Shown here: piece by piece, positions 1-9,166 of the stretch | How the letters are laid out: every line of letters starts with the position of its first letter | Position numbering within the stretch: the stretch's first letter is position 1 | DNA from: Kyrpidia tusciae DSM 2912 | GTDB taxonomy: Bacteria > Bacillota > Bacilli > Kyrpidiales > Kyrpidiaceae | Reading direction: 5' to 3' | Length of the DNA stretch: 64,000 bases | Assembly: GCF_000092905.1 (NCBI RefSeq) | Contig: NC_014098.1 | Location: 3,162,001-3,226,000 of the forward strand | Position numbers and translations under genes: made by a program | Notes under the pieces: model-generated | The model's input: only the letters and a program-made list of their open reading frames with translations | What the model was told of the DNA's origin: nothing | The model's database searches: none

Positions 1-148
1 ATTTTCCCGATCCGCTCTTCCCGGTGATGCCCAGGAATTCCCCTTCCTCAAGGGAAAAATGCACTCCCCCCACGCCGACGATGGTCTTCCCGGTATGATG
101 CATCCGAAAGATCTTGTGGAGCCCCTTCACGTCGAGAATCACAGCCAT
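1..148 (-). CDS. phnL: C-P lyase ATP-binding protein PhnL (partial, N-terminal end)
   Basis: The first 49 codons of an ABC-type ATPase are visible, and the rest lies beyond the window. It begins MAVILDVKGLHKIF and reaches a Walker A motif GKSGSGK at the window edge. PhnL is the second ABC-like subunit associated with the C-P lyase core complex PhnGHIJ. Its position directly after phnK, 12 bases downstream, and its early sequence fit PhnL better than a transporter ATPase. No membrane or periplasmic partner follows in the visible part. The call depends strongly on gene order because only the N-terminus can be read. Confidence 0.85.
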   Translation of the reverse strand, partial: MAVILDVKGLHKIFRMHHTGKTIVGVGGVHFSLEEGEFLGITGKSGSGK

Positions 149-160
149 TTTCCCATCTCC

Positions 161-1006
161 TCACCAAATCATGGAGTTCACCAACAGTTGGGTATACGCA
201 TGTTGGGGGTCTTCCATGATTTGATCTGTCAAACCCTCTTCCACGATTCTACCGTTTTTCATGACCACGGTCCGGTCGGCCAACATGCGAATGACCCCAA
301 AATCGTGGGACACGACGATCATCGTGATGCCGAGATCCCGCTGAAGCTGCCGGATCACATCCAAAATCTGCGCCTGCACCGACACGTCCAGCCCCGTGGT
401 CACCTCGTCCAACAGGAGCAGCGGGGGATCATTGGCCAACGCTTTTGAGATTTGCACCCGCTGCTGCATGCCGCCGCTGAAACGTTTGGGGGGCTCATCC
501 ATCCGCTCAATGGGAATTTCCGTTTTTGCAAGCAGATCCCGGGCTCGTTCCCGGATCCGTCCCACATGATACCAGTCCGCGGCAATCAATTTCTCGGCGA
601 TGTTGCCCCCGCTGGAAAAATCGAGCCTCAGCCCCAGATGAGGATTCTGGTACACCACTCCCATCTGGTGATTGCGGATCCACCGTTTCTTCTGTTTGCT
701 CACCGTCCACAGATTGGTCTTTCCCCCATCCACGCCACGAAGAAACATCTCCCCGCCCGTGGGCTCCTCATCAAAGCACAGGGTCTTGATCAGGGTGCTT
801 TTCCCCGACCCGCTTTCCCCGACGACGCCGAGGATTTCTCCTGGGTACACATCGAAACCCACGCCGCCGCACGATACGATCGAGCCGCACCGCGGACAGC
901 GGTTGCTCTCGACTTCCGGACCAGTCAAAAGCAAACAGTTCTCACAACCCGGCCCATAGATTTTGCTCATCCCCCTCACGCGGAGCAGCGGCTCCTCTTC
1001 ATGCAT
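161..1006 (-). CDS. phnK: C-P lyase system ATPase PhnK
   Basis: A 281-residue ABC-type ATPase. Walker A is GESGSGKST near residue 66, the signature FSGGMQQRVQISKA near 180 and Walker B LLLLDEVTTGLD near 200, followed by a conserved switch His (VVSHDFG). A Cys-rich insert (CENC ... CPRC) before the P-loop is typical of PhnK and absent from transport ATPases. PhnK is known to bind the PhnGHIJ core of C-P lyase and is needed for phosphonate breakdown. The start overlaps the 3' end of phnJ by 8 bases, so translation is probably coupled. I see no broken motif. Confidence 0.95.
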   Translation of the reverse strand: MHEEEPLLRVRGMSKIYGPGCENCLLLTGPEVESNRCPRCGSIVSCGGVGFDVYPGEILGVVGESGSGKSTLIKTLCFDEEPTGGEMFLRGVDGGKTNLWTVSKQKKRWIRNHQMGVVYQNPHLGLRLDFSSGGNIAEKLIAADWYHVGRIRERARDLLAKTEIPIERMDEPPKRFSGGMQQRVQISKALANDPPLLLLDEVTTGLDVSVQAQILDVIRQLQRDLGITMIVVSHDFGVIRMLADRTVVMKNGRIVEEGLTDQIMEDPQHAYTQLLVNSMIW

Positions 1007-1874
1007 ACCATGACCCCCCGATCTCCACCGATTGGCCCAGATTCCGCTTCTGCCTTTTTAGGCAATAACTAGTATCCGAGCAATAATAGTTGACTTCCCC
1101 GGTCTCCCGATCAAAGACTTCGGTCAAATACGTGCCCCCCTGGCCGCACCGGGCACACACGCGGCCGTCAAAATCCTCGACCCGAAATTCATAGTCCTCG
1201 AATTGGAGAGGAACGACATCGGTGTGGGGCGGGATCGCGTAGATCCGCTTCTCCCGGCCCGCTCCGAACAGGAACAGGGTCTCGGCCCGGTGCAGTTTTG
1301 GCACATCAAATCGGGGGATCGGCGTCGGATCCATCACATACCGGCCGTTGACCATGACCGGATACCGATGCGAAAGAGTGATCTCTCCCCATCGGACGAT
1401 ATCCTCATACAAAAACACCCAGAGTTTGCTGTAATCGCGTTCCGCGTGCATCCGGCGGGTCTCCCGTTCGCTGGGTTCCACCCAGCGCAGCGGCTCGGGG
1501 TAGGGAACTTGAAGAACAAGGATTTGCCGATCGGTCAGCTTTTCCTCGGGAATCCGGTGTCGGGTTTGGATCAGGGTGGCCCGTCGGGTATCGGTGGTGG
1601 TGGTCACCCCGGTGGTGTCGTGGATGAGTTCCCGCAGATTGCAGGCGTTCACGCTGTCGTCATCCCCCTGGTCGATCACCTTCACGATGTCGGACGGCCC
1701 AACGATGGCCAGGGTGATGTGCAAACCTCCGGTGCCCCACCCCCGGGCGATGGGAAGCTCCCGGGAACCGAAGGGCACCTGATATCCGGGAATGGCCACC
1801 GCCTTCAGAAGACTGCGGCGCACCTCTCGTTTTGTGTTCTCATCGATAAACGCATAATTGTATACACCGTTCAC
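999..1874 (-). CDS. phnJ: Radical SAM C-P lyase catalytic subunit PhnJ
   Basis: PhnJ cleaves the C-P bond of ribose-1-phosphonate-5-phosphate with a 4Fe-4S cluster and SAM. The diagnostic C-x2-C-x21-C-x5-C spacing is intact near the C-terminus (CARC, then YYC, then SYC). The core LKAVAIPGYQVPFGSRE and GWGTGG segments match the family. The reading frame stays open upstream to 1955, but I place the start at the GTG at 1874. That GTG overlaps the phnI stop as GTGA, has AGAGGGGG about nine bases upstream, and gives 291 residues against 281 in Escherichia coli. It is the catalytic centre of this locus. Confidence 0.95.
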   Translation of the reverse strand: MNGVYNYAFIDENTKREVRRSLLKAVAIPGYQVPFGSRELPIARGWGTGGLHITLAIVGPSDIVKVIDQGDDDSVNACNLRELIHDTTGVTTTTDTRRATLIQTRHRIPEEKLTDRQILVLQVPYPEPLRWVEPSERETRRMHAERDYSKLWVFLYEDIVRWGEITLSHRYPVMVNGRYVMDPTPIPRFDVPKLHRAETLFLFGAGREKRIYAIPPHTDVVPLQFEDYEFRVEDFDGRVCARCGQGGTYLTEVFDRETGEVNYYCSDTSYCLKRQKRNLGQSVEIGGSWYA

Positions 1875-2986
1875 GCCCGGGGCCCCCTCTGCCGTTGGAT
1901 TGATCCCACCCGAATCATCTCGGCTTGGAAATCGACATAATGAGGGAGTTTCCAATGGGCGACAAATCCCGACGATTCGATGCCGTCGATGTGGTACAGG
2001 ACAAACTCCTCATCTTCGGCCGGAGCCTGGGGATTCTCGGACACCATGGCCCGGTCCAGGGCGGCCATGGCGATGGCCTTGATTTCGTTATGCCCAAAGC
2101 ACAGCCCATATCCCAAGGAAAACTTGGCCTCCAACCGGTCCGTTCGTTCTCTCATCCTGGCCACCACCTCCGCCTCGGTCACCAACACCTCGCCAATGGT
2201 AACCACTTCCCCGCTGTGCAGCGGATGGGGGACCAACACAGGCACGTACCCGACCCTCAGTTCACCGAGGGTGGGGTGAATGGCCCCGTACCCCCGGGCG
2301 ACGGAATAGGCGAAGGCCAACAACGCCCCGGTTTCTCCCCGGGCCAATGCCTGCATCCGCATCGACCGACTCGCCGGAAAGCGGATGGACCGCCGGGTGA
2401 TGTCGTCGATGGGCCCCGGCTCCCGTTGCCCCTCGGCGGCATCCGGATTTTCCAACAGGCCCTTCGCCCGGAGCCAATCGATCATTTTGGGAAAATCCAA
2501 CGGCCCCTGGGTCTCGAGTTCTTTCCACTCATCGCCTTCCACGTATTTCTTGAGAAACTCCCGGGCGCGCTCCTCGGTTTCCTCCATCAATTCAAATCGA
2601 AGGAGCCTCTGGGTGTAATCCCGGGTCGGGCCCAGAAACTGCCCGCCCGGCACATCTTTGAACGCCGCGGAAATGCGGCGGATCACCCGCATCCTGGAGG
2701 TATCCACCGCCAGGGAGTACTGGTTCCGCGGAACGGTGGAACGAAACGCCCGCAGAAGAAAAGCGGCCTCCAGGGTGTCGCCCTCGGCCTGTTTCAGGGC
2801 CAGGGCGGCGAGATCGGGATCATAGAGGGAGCCTTCCCCCATGACCTGGTCCACGGCCAGCCTCATTTGGTCGCGGATTTGACGGACTTCGATGGGGGCG
2901 CTGCCCCCTTTCAAGCGGTAGTAATCCAACAGGCGATTCGCTTCCTGGATGGCCCTTCGTCCGCCGCGCACCGCCGCATATGCCAT
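1871..2986 (-). CDS. phnI: C-P lyase nucleosidase subunit PhnI
   Basis: A 371-residue protein beginning MAYAAVRGGRRAI, a hallmark PhnI N-terminus. PhnI displaces adenine from ATP and, with PhnG, PhnH and PhnL, makes ribose-1-phosphonate-5-triphosphate; it sits in the PhnGHIJ core complex. Internal segments such as LGYGLCFGHNEIKAI and the EFVLYHIDG region near the C-terminus are family-typical. It is sandwiched between phnH, whose stop is immediately upstream of the phnI start, and phnJ, with which it shares a GTGA overlap. Length and motifs are normal. Confidence 0.95.
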   Translation of the reverse strand: MAYAAVRGGRRAIQEANRLLDYYRLKGGSAPIEVRQIRDQMRLAVDQVMGEGSLYDPDLAALALKQAEGDTLEAAFLLRAFRSTVPRNQYSLAVDTSRMRVIRRISAAFKDVPGGQFLGPTRDYTQRLLRFELMEETEERAREFLKKYVEGDEWKELETQGPLDFPKMIDWLRAKGLLENPDAAEGQREPGPIDDITRRSIRFPASRSMRMQALARGETGALLAFAYSVARGYGAIHPTLGELRVGYVPVLVPHPLHSGEVVTIGEVLVTEAEVVARMRERTDRLEAKFSLGYGLCFGHNEIKAIAMAALDRAMVSENPQAPAEDEEFVLYHIDGIESSGFVAHWKLPHYVDFQAEMIRVGSIQRQRGPRA

Positions 2987-3607
2987 TTATAGCACCTCCC
3001 ATTCCAATGATGTGCTCCGGGGTACGCCGCAAACAAACCCGAACCCGTCCACGAGGATCCAATCCAAGCCGAGCGGAAACTCCCGGTTGATCTCCCGCCA
3101 GGCCCCCAAAGTGTCGGGGTGGACAGTGTCGATGTACAGCCGCCGCTCCCCCGGGATACCCGGCCCGCGCAGGGTAACGTGAATCAGCCGATCGGCCGGA
3201 AACGGCTCCCGGGCGAAGCGACGGACCCGGCAGACCACCGTGGCGCTCCGGTCGGGATATGTGAACGTCCCCCGGGGAAGGCGCTCGATGGGAAATCGCT
3301 GCTCCCCCTGGACAAACGCAAAGTCGCACCGATCGACCGACGCCGTTCGGGACCGGGTGTGCCGTTGCAGCAGGGTTCCGAACCCCCGGTCCGACTCCGG
3401 GAGCCAAAAGGTCGTCTCCGGGTCCAACAGGGTGAGGCCGATTCCCAAAACGCACCTGTGCCCCCGAGATTTCGGAATCCCCCAAGGCCCCGGTTCACCG
3501 GGCGCGGGTTCCACGGCCACCGGTTTCCCCGGCCTCGCCATCGCATCCAACAGTTGGCGAAACAGCACCTGGGTGTACCGAACCTCGTCAAATTGTACTT
3601 CGGCCAT
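2987..3607 (-). CDS. phnH: C-P lyase core subunit PhnH
   Basis: A protein of about 206 residues with the PhnH opening FRQLLDAMARPGKPV and the internal ASVDRCDFAFV region. PhnH is a non-catalytic-looking but required core component of the PhnGHIJ complex. Two starts are possible: ATG at 3628, and ATG at 3607 (MAEVQF), which has GGAGG twelve bases upstream; I prefer the latter. Both overlap the end of phnG. The stop TAA abuts the phnI start with no gap, so the two are tightly coupled. Confidence 0.92.
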   Translation of the reverse strand: MAEVQFDEVRYTQVLFRQLLDAMARPGKPVAVEPAPGEPGPWGIPKSRGHRCVLGIGLTLLDPETTFWLPESDRGFGTLLQRHTRSRTASVDRCDFAFVQGEQRFPIERLPRGTFTYPDRSATVVCRVRRFAREPFPADRLIHVTLRGPGIPGERRLYIDTVHPDTLGAWREINREFPLGLDWILVDGFGFVCGVPRSTSLEWEVL

Positions 3608-4055
3608 CTCGTCCACCGTCCTCCTCATCCATCATTTCAAAATCCACGCGACTTCGACGGACGAGGGCGAACTCTTTGCGCCAGGCCTCTTCCTGCCGGG
3701 CCTCCTCGGCGACAAGCCAGTCCTCTATTTCGCGGACCAGAGATTTCCATTTTTCCCGGGATGAATGGAAAACGGCGTCCAACACCGCGAGACCGTCAGC
3801 CCGTTCCGGCTGGTTCCCCATGGCCACTCCATATCCCCATTCGCCGTCCACCGATACCGTACTTTCAGAGACGTAGATTTCTCCCACATAAAAGTCTTCC
3901 TGCCGGACCGTTTCCCGGGCGCGCATCATCACCAGCCCGGGTCGGGCCGGTTTGATCCACTGGACATCCCCGAGTCGGCGAACCTCGTCCACCCAGGCGG
4001 ACAGCCGCTCCATCGGTACCCTTTGCAAAATCCGCGTACGCCGTTCGGAATTCAT
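3588..4055 (-). CDS. phnG: C-P lyase core subunit PhnG
   Basis: A 155-residue protein with family landmarks: an RRTRILQR start, VMMRARETV, FYVGEIYVSE, WGYGVAMGNQPERA and a long C-terminal helix. PhnG pairs with PhnI in the core complex and supports the transfer of phosphonate onto ribose. Its ATG overlaps the phnF stop as ATGA. The last ~30 residues are acidic and then basic and look like an extension relative to the compact family core. Nothing is missing. Confidence 0.93.
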   Translation of the reverse strand: MNSERRTRILQRVPMERLSAWVDEVRRLGDVQWIKPARPGLVMMRARETVRQEDFYVGEIYVSESTVSVDGEWGYGVAMGNQPERADGLAVLDAVFHSSREKWKSLVREIEDWLVAEEARQEEAWRKEFALVRRSRVDFEMMDEEDGGRDGRSTI

Positions 4056-4789
4056 AACACGTCGACCCCACGATGGAATTCCACCGTCAGCTCGTTCATG
4101 TCGCCGCGAACCCGGGTGTTGGCCGCTTCCACCGGGAATCCGTCCGGGTGGATCATCAAGCTTTCAATCTGCAAAATGGGGCTATCCTTGGGCAAGAACA
4201 TCGCCTCCTTGACGGTGCAGAACATGGCGCGGATCACGGACCGAACCCGGATCGGCCGAAAATGATAGTGGGTCTGAAGAATTTCGTACAGGGAATGGAA
4301 ATCGTCCAGGTGGTTCCCCAAGTTGGGGACAGCGTTTTCGGGCAGAGTCGAGGTGGCCACCGAAAAGGGCTCGTCATCGACATAGCGAACGATCTCCAAT
4401 CGGTACACCCTGGCACTGTCCGACAAGAGCAATTGTCTCCGTTCCGACTCGGTGGGCACATCCAGTTCCCAGGAGATCAGCTGACCCCGATGGGACCTGC
4501 CCAGCCGGTCGATTTCATCGCTGAACCGGGTATGCTGGGATAAGGCGTACGGAACAATGGGCCGCTGCTTGACGAAAGAACCGACACCTTTGACCGTGGT
4601 GACCCATCCCAGGCTTGTCAATTTGGCCACCGCTTGGCGGACCGTGTGGCGGTTCACCTGGTACCGCCTGCTCAAGGTCATTTCCGAGGGAATTTTGTCT
4701 CCCACCGACAGTTCACCCCGCTGAATCATACCGATCAGATGATCCGCGAGCTGCAGGTAGTAAGGGATTCGATTCTGCTTCTGAATCAC
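4052..4789 (-). CDS. phnF: GntR/UTRA-family transcriptional regulator PhnF
   Basis: A 245-residue repressor-type protein. The N-terminal winged helix (residues ~8-75) has the GntR pattern KIPSEMTLSRRYQVNRHTVR. The C-terminal UTRA ligand domain of the HutC subfamily spans ~90-240. PhnF proteins control phosphonate genes; the natural ligand is not evident from sequence. The start is GTG at 4789 with AGGAGG nine bases upstream. A TGTCTAGACA palindrome lies immediately upstream of the ribosome site and is a plausible self-operator. It lies inside the catabolic operon, after phnM and before phnG. Confidence 0.93.
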   Translation of the reverse strand: MIQKQNRIPYYLQLADHLIGMIQRGELSVGDKIPSEMTLSRRYQVNRHTVRQAVAKLTSLGWVTTVKGVGSFVKQRPIVPYALSQHTRFSDEIDRLGRSHRGQLISWELDVPTESERRQLLLSDSARVYRLEIVRYVDDEPFSVATSTLPENAVPNLGNHLDDFHSLYEILQTHYHFRPIRVRSVIRAMFCTVKEAMFLPKDSPILQIESLMIHPDGFPVEAANTRVRGDMNELTVEFHRGVDVL

Positions 4790-4805
4790 CGCACCACACC
4801 TCCTC

Positions 4806-4823
4806 GGTCTAGATGTCTAGACA
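4806..4823 (-). promoter_or_regulatory. Putative PhnF operator upstream of phnF
   Basis: Bases 4814-4823 form a perfect 10-base palindrome, TGTCTAGACA, next to a second TCTAGA at 4808-4813. The site sits between the phnM stop and the phnF ribosome site. GntR/HutC-type regulators such as DasR and PhnF are known to bind GGTCTAGACC- or GGTATAGACC-like sites, so this is the natural candidate for autoregulation of phnFGHIJKL. I could not identify a convincing -35/-10 pair beside it. Confidence 0.5.
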
Positions 4824-4843
4824 AGTTCGAGCAACGCGGCGGC

Positions 4844-6040
4844 TCACAGCGCCTCCAGGACACCCCGGGCCTGGTAGGTCATCTGACAAGCCAACACCCC
4901 GCCCACAAAGACTTTTTCAATGACGGGAGTCCCTTCGTCCTCGCGCACAATGAGCACATCGGCCACTTTTCCCGGGGAGATCGAACCGACCGCTTCGGCC
5001 ATTCCCAGGGCCCGGGCCGGATGGTAGCTCACGAGGTTGACGGCCTGCCGCATATCATAACCCTTTCGGAAAAGCGCAAACACCGACTGAATCAGCGAGG
5101 GCGGATAGTAGTCGGAACACAGGATGTCCACGGCGCCGTGGCGCAGGGCTTCGAGAGCGGACACGTTGTTGCTGTGTGACCGCCCCAACAGGACATTCGG
5201 GGCGCCCATGGCCACAAGCAAACCGCGTCTCTTGGCCTCAATGGCGACGGGAAGCGAAACCGGAAACTCACAAATCGACGCGTGCCAACTCTCCGCCACG
5301 TCCAGCTTTTCGATGCTGTCGTCATCGTGAGACGCGATGGGTATCCCCCGTTTCCTGGCTTTCGCCGCAATGTCCTCCAAGGTCGATGGATCGATCTTTG
5401 GGAGGTTCATCCGAGCCTCCAACCTCTGTCTCGCCTGTTCATCGCTCAACCCGTCGCGGGCCCGGGTCAGGCGGACCTGGACTTCAAAATCCCGAAACTG
5501 CCCTTGGCCGGGCGTGTGATCCGTAAAGGACAGAAGGTCGACGACCTTTCCCTCGATCAATTGTTCCACCAGGGGCACCGCCGATCGGTTGGTGATTTCA
5601 AATCGCAGATGGATGTAATGCCGGATCAGCCGGCGCCCCCGGGTCAGTTGCCGAATCGCCCGGATCAGAGAGCCCACCCGGTCGTTGGAGCGCACACTCT
5701 CCCCTTCGTCGCCCAGCAAACACAGCGCGTGGTGGATGGTGGTGATGCCTTGGCCGGCGAGCTTCCGTTCCAATTCGGCAAAGGAGATGGACAGCGGAAG
5801 CGTGCAGTTCGGCCGGGGCTCCAGCTCCAATTCAATGGCGTCGCTGTGGGTGTCGATCAGACCGGGCAACACCCAGGCTCCCCGGGCATCATGCCATTCC
5901 CCTGCCGCGCCGCACGACCGGGGCACATCATCCACTTCGACGATTTTTCCGTCTTCGATCACGACGGTCCCGCTTTCGATGATTTCCGATGGGGTGACAA
6001 CAGTCCCCCCCGCGATGATCTGCCGCGAACGCACAGCCAC
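4844..6040 (-). CDS. phnM: Ribose 1-methylphosphonate 5-triphosphate diphosphatase PhnM
   Basis: A 398-residue amidohydrolase-fold protein. PhnM removes pyrophosphate from the triphosphate intermediate to give the PhnJ substrate. The metal-binding segment LIDTHSDAIELE (residues ~57-68) has the HxD pattern of the family. Further ligand-bearing segments are SFTDHTPGQGQF and ASHDDDSIEKL, and the C-terminal NPA-like stretch is NVLLGRSHSNNVSA followed by DILCSDYYPPS. The length is normal. It starts 21 bases after the hexapeptide transferase and ends 54 bases before phnF. Confidence 0.95.
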   Translation of the reverse strand: MAVRSRQIIAGGTVVTPSEIIESGTVVIEDGKIVEVDDVPRSCGAAGEWHDARGAWVLPGLIDTHSDAIELELEPRPNCTLPLSISFAELERKLAGQGITTIHHALCLLGDEGESVRSNDRVGSLIRAIRQLTRGRRLIRHYIHLRFEITNRSAVPLVEQLIEGKVVDLLSFTDHTPGQGQFRDFEVQVRLTRARDGLSDEQARQRLEARMNLPKIDPSTLEDIAAKARKRGIPIASHDDDSIEKLDVAESWHASICEFPVSLPVAIEAKRRGLLVAMGAPNVLLGRSHSNNVSALEALRHGAVDILCSDYYPPSLIQSVFALFRKGYDMRQAVNLVSYHPARALGMAEAVGSISPGKVADVLIVREDEGTPVIEKVFVGGVLACQMTYQARGVLEAL

Positions 6041-6061
6041 TCCCCCATTTTCGGTCCGTTG

Positions 6062-6697
6062 TCAGGCGTATTTTTCCAAAAAAACCTGCAGGTCGTTAAA
6101 ATCCGGCATTCGTTCCACCAACTGCTCCCGGGTCCAATCCCACCAGGCCACCGCCAGGAGCTTCTCGGCGATCTCCCGGGGGAACCGCGGCCGCAACGGC
6201 TTGGCGGGCACCCCGACAACAATCGTGTAGGGCTCGACATCTTGGGTCACCACCGCCCCGGCTCCCACCACTGCCCCGGTTCCGACGGTCACGCCGGGCA
6301 TCACCACGGCGTTGTGTCCAATCCAGACGTCGTGCCCGATCGTCACAGGATGAGCCTGGCGCCAGGCGAAAATCTCCCGGTCATCCTCTTCGCCGAACCC
6401 ATACTGCACCCGGCGGTAGGTGCAGTGGTGTTGAGTGACCCGCCACATGGGGTGGTTGCTGGGATTTAATCGGACGTGGGACGCGATCGAGCAGAATTTG
6501 CCCACGTTGGCGTAAATAATCTGTACATCCCCGGCCGTGTAGGTATAGTCGCCGATGGTGGACTGTTCAATCACCGAACGCGGCCCGATGCTGGTCCACG
6601 GCCCCAGATCGCTTTGAATGATTTGCGCCGTTTCATGGACATGGGGAGTCTCCCCCAAAATCGGCGCCCGGGGATTGGCCAGAAACGGCTCACCCAT
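6062..6697 (-). CDS. Phosphonate-locus hexapeptide-repeat transferase (DapH/PhnO-neighbour type)
   Basis: A left-handed beta-helix acyltransferase of about 211 residues, of the kind repeatedly found inside C-P lyase operons. Hexapeptide turns run from [12 protein letters not shown] through [12 protein letters not shown]-like steps to [31 protein letters not shown]/LacA-like C-terminal cap ends in [13 protein letters not shown]. The frame is open to 6766, but ATG at 6697 has GGAGGTGTGAAG directly upstream and gives the usual length. The acceptor is unknown; N-acetylation of aminoalkylphosphonates is a reasonable guess from context only. Confidence 0.85.
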   Translation of the reverse strand: MGEPFLANPRAPILGETPHVHETAQIIQSDLGPWTSIGPRSVIEQSTIGDYTYTAGDVQIIYANVGKFCSIASHVRLNPSNHPMWRVTQHHCTYRRVQYGFGEEDDREIFAWRQAHPVTIGHDVWIGHNAVVMPGVTVGTGAVVGAGAVVTQDVEPYTIVVGVPAKPLRPRFPREIAEKLLAVAWWDWTREQLVERMPDFNDLQVFLEKYA

Positions 6698-6758
6698 CTT
6701 CACACCTCCATCCGCAGCCTCAGCCGTGCCGTTTCCGCCATGCGGCGGTTCAGCGGCC

Positions 6759-7598
6759 TCAGCCATCCAACCGGTTCACCCGGAGTTTGAGTCGGTTCGT
6801 CAGGACTTCCACACTGAACACCAGGGCGAAAACAACCAGCATCGCAAAACAGGAGGGCTGGAACAGATACATCCGCATGTTGTCTTCGATGACCCAGCCG
6901 ATGCCGCCGGCTCCCACCGTCCCGAGAATCACCGAGTCGCCGAGGTCCAATTCGAAGCGAAGAGCCGACCAGGACAGAAACGAGCCCCGCACCGTGGGCA
7001 GCACCCCCTGGCAAACGATCTGCACCCAATTCGCCCCGGTGGAACGCATCGCCTCCAGGATGCCCTTGTCCACCTCTTCCACCGATTGAGCGTAAACCTT
7101 CACCAGCATCCCCACGCTGTGGGTCATGATGGCCAGGGTGCCGGGAAAGGGCCCCATACCCACGGCCACAATGAAGATCAGCGCCCACACGAGCATCGGC
7201 ACGGCGCGCAGAAACGACGCGAAGGCCTTGATACTTCGTCCGATGACCGGATGCGGAGTCAGGTTGTCCGCCGCGAGAAACGCCAGGAAAAAAGAGAGAA
7301 TGATCGAAAACACGGTCCCGACGACGGCGGTCTCGATCGTCACCATGGCGGCGGAAGCGACATCCCGCCACCCGGACAGGTCCGGGGGAAACATTCTCCC
7401 CCAGTTTTTGAAAAATTCCATGATCCCTTTTCCGATCCGGCCATAATCGAACTGCAACTGCACCAGCGCAAAAACGTAGAACCCGCTCACCGCCAGAGCA
7501 ACCCACAGCCACGACCGGCGTTTCCGCGGTTGCTCGGGAATCCTCGCCATCTCCACTTGGGCGGAGATCTGTTCCCGCCGTTCGGCCTGGACGCTCAT
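6759..7598 (-). CDS. phnE: Phosphonate ABC transporter permease PhnE (second copy)
   Basis: A 279-residue inner-membrane permease with about six transmembrane segments. The BPD-type coupling loop reads [20 protein letters not shown], followed by the [12 protein letters not shown] segment characteristic of PhnE. The start is ATG at 7598 (MSVQAE), which overlaps the stop of the other phnE as ATGA; the open frame upstream of it is a shadow. Two PhnE-type permeases in tandem would form a heterodimeric channel with PhnC and PhnD. I infer this from the pairing. Confidence 0.92.
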   Translation of the reverse strand: MSVQAERREQISAQVEMARIPEQPRKRRSWLWVALAVSGFYVFALVQLQFDYGRIGKGIMEFFKNWGRMFPPDLSGWRDVASAAMVTIETAVVGTVFSIILSFFLAFLAADNLTPHPVIGRSIKAFASFLRAVPMLVWALIFIVAVGMGPFPGTLAIMTHSVGMLVKVYAQSVEEVDKGILEAMRSTGANWVQIVCQGVLPTVRGSFLSWSALRFELDLGDSVILGTVGAGGIGWVIEDNMRMYLFQPSCFAMLVVFALVFSVEVLTNRLKLRVNRLDG

Positions 7599-8392
7599 AG
7601 GATTCTCCTCCTGATCTTCCCCGTCAGCCACTCCGTGGCCCAGATCAACACCAGGACGATCGCGATGGCCACGCTGACCTGTTGAAACTGAAACAGTTTC
7701 ATGCCGTTCTGGATGGCGAAGCCGATGCCGCCTCCTCCCACCATCCCGACGATGGTGGAAGCGCGAATGTTGAGCTCCATCATGTACAGCGTCCATGCGG
7801 CAAACCCCGGCAGAACCTGGGGCCACACAGCCTGGCCCAGGATCTGCACATAACCCGCGCCGGTGGCCCGCAGGGCTTCGGCCTGCCGCTCGTCAATCTC
7901 CTCCAGGATCTCGGCGTAGGCCCGAACCAGGATCCCGATGGAGGAGAAGACGATGGCCATGGTCCCGACCATGTTGCCAAGACCAAAGGCGGCCACCAGG
8001 AAAACCGCCCAGATCAGGGTGGGAAGATTGCGCAGGACCGAGGCCAATCCCCGCACCGCCAGGCGCAGCGGCGTCCACGGGTTCGTAGTCCGGGCCGCCA
8101 TAAACCCTCCGACCACCGCCACCAGCGCCCCCGTCACGGTGCCGACAAAACTCATGTACACCGTCTCCAGCGTGGGCTTGATCAACTTCGGTAGCACAGA
8201 CAGGTCGGGCGGGAGAAAATGGTGTGCGATCAGATCGTAGATATCCCCGAACCCCTGCACCAAATGGACGACGGACCAATCGGTTTGGACAGCCGACCAC
8301 ACGGTGAGGACGGCGATGGCCGCCACAATCAACCATTCCTGGTTTCGCTTCATGCGCTTGACAACCCGAATGGCATCTCCGCCTTTGTTCAT
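7595..8392 (-). CDS. phnE: Phosphonate ABC transporter permease PhnE (first copy)
   Basis: A 265-residue permease homologous to the neighbouring copy. It has about six membrane segments, the coupling loop EEIDERQAEALRATGAGYVQ and the PhnE-type motif GMVGGGGIGFAIQNGM near the C-terminus. The start overlaps the phnC stop by four bases (ATGA). The two permeases differ enough not to be a recent duplication. Their conserved coupling loops suggest that both contact PhnC. Confidence 0.93.
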   Translation of the reverse strand: MNKGGDAIRVVKRMKRNQEWLIVAAIAVLTVWSAVQTDWSVVHLVQGFGDIYDLIAHHFLPPDLSVLPKLIKPTLETVYMSFVGTVTGALVAVVGGFMAARTTNPWTPLRLAVRGLASVLRNLPTLIWAVFLVAAFGLGNMVGTMAIVFSSIGILVRAYAEILEEIDERQAEALRATGAGYVQILGQAVWPQVLPGFAAWTLYMMELNIRASTIVGMVGGGGIGFAIQNGMKLFQFQQVSVAIAIVLVLIWATEWLTGKIRRRIL

Positions 8393-9147
8393 ACCACGGC
8401 TTTCTCCTGGTAATAGATCTGCCCGATGATCCTGTCGTCCAGTTTGGAGGGCGGGCCGTCAAAGACTTTGGTGCCTCGGTGAATCCCGATGATCCGCGTG
8501 GCATATTTTTTTGCGATGGCCACCTGGTGCAAATTGATGAGACACGTAATGCCGTCCGCCCGGCAGATCGTGTGCAAATGATCCATGATGCTCTCCGACG
8601 TAGCCGGATCGAGGTTGGCGATGGGCTCGTCGGCCAGGATGAGGATGGGCTTCTGGGCCAAGGCCCGGGCGATGCCCACCCGCTGTTGTTGCCCCCCGGA
8701 CAGTTCGTCCGCCCGTTTGTGCGCCTGTTCCAATAAGCCCATGCGCTCCAAGATCCGCAGCGCATCCTCCTTTTCCTGGGCGCTGAACATCCCCAGCGCT
8801 CCCCGGAAGCTGTCCTTGTAGCCCAGTCTCCCGTGCAGGACGTTTTGAAGGACGCTGATCCGGGGAATCAAATTGTGGCTTTGGAAAACCATCCCGATTT
8901 CTCGCCGGAGACGCCTCACCCGGCGGCCGCCGGCCCGGGTGATGTTTTCACCTTTGAAGATCACCGCGCCCTGGGTCGGTTCGACGAGGCGATTCACACA
9001 ACGAAGCAGCGTGCTTTTGCCCGAACCGCTGGGACCGATGACCGCCACAAACTCGCCGGGATGGACGGTGAAATCCACTTCCCGCAGAGCTTCGGTGCCG
9101 TCGGGATACACTTTTTTCAGGTGCTCCACCCGCAATATGGGTTCCAT
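8389..9147 (-). CDS. phnC: Phosphonate ABC transporter ATPase PhnC
   Basis: A 252-residue ATPase with Walker A GPSGSGKST, Q-loop VFQSHNLI, signature LSGGQQQRVGIARA and Walker B ILADEPIANLD. The switch His is in LINLHQV. The Asn before Leu-Asp in Walker B and the INLHQ switch are typical of PhnC. It energises the PhnD/PhnE uptake system. It starts 19 bases after the phnD stop and is coupled to phnE by a 4-base overlap. Confidence 0.95.
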   Translation of the reverse strand: MEPILRVEHLKKVYPDGTEALREVDFTVHPGEFVAVIGPSGSGKSTLLRCVNRLVEPTQGAVIFKGENITRAGGRRVRRLRREIGMVFQSHNLIPRISVLQNVLHGRLGYKDSFRGALGMFSAQEKEDALRILERMGLLEQAHKRADELSGGQQQRVGIARALAQKPILILADEPIANLDPATSESIMDHLHTICRADGITCLINLHQVAIAKKYATRIIGIHRGTKVFDGPPSKLDDRIIGQIYYQEKAVV

Positions 9148-9166
9148 GGGTTCACACCGCTCTTTC

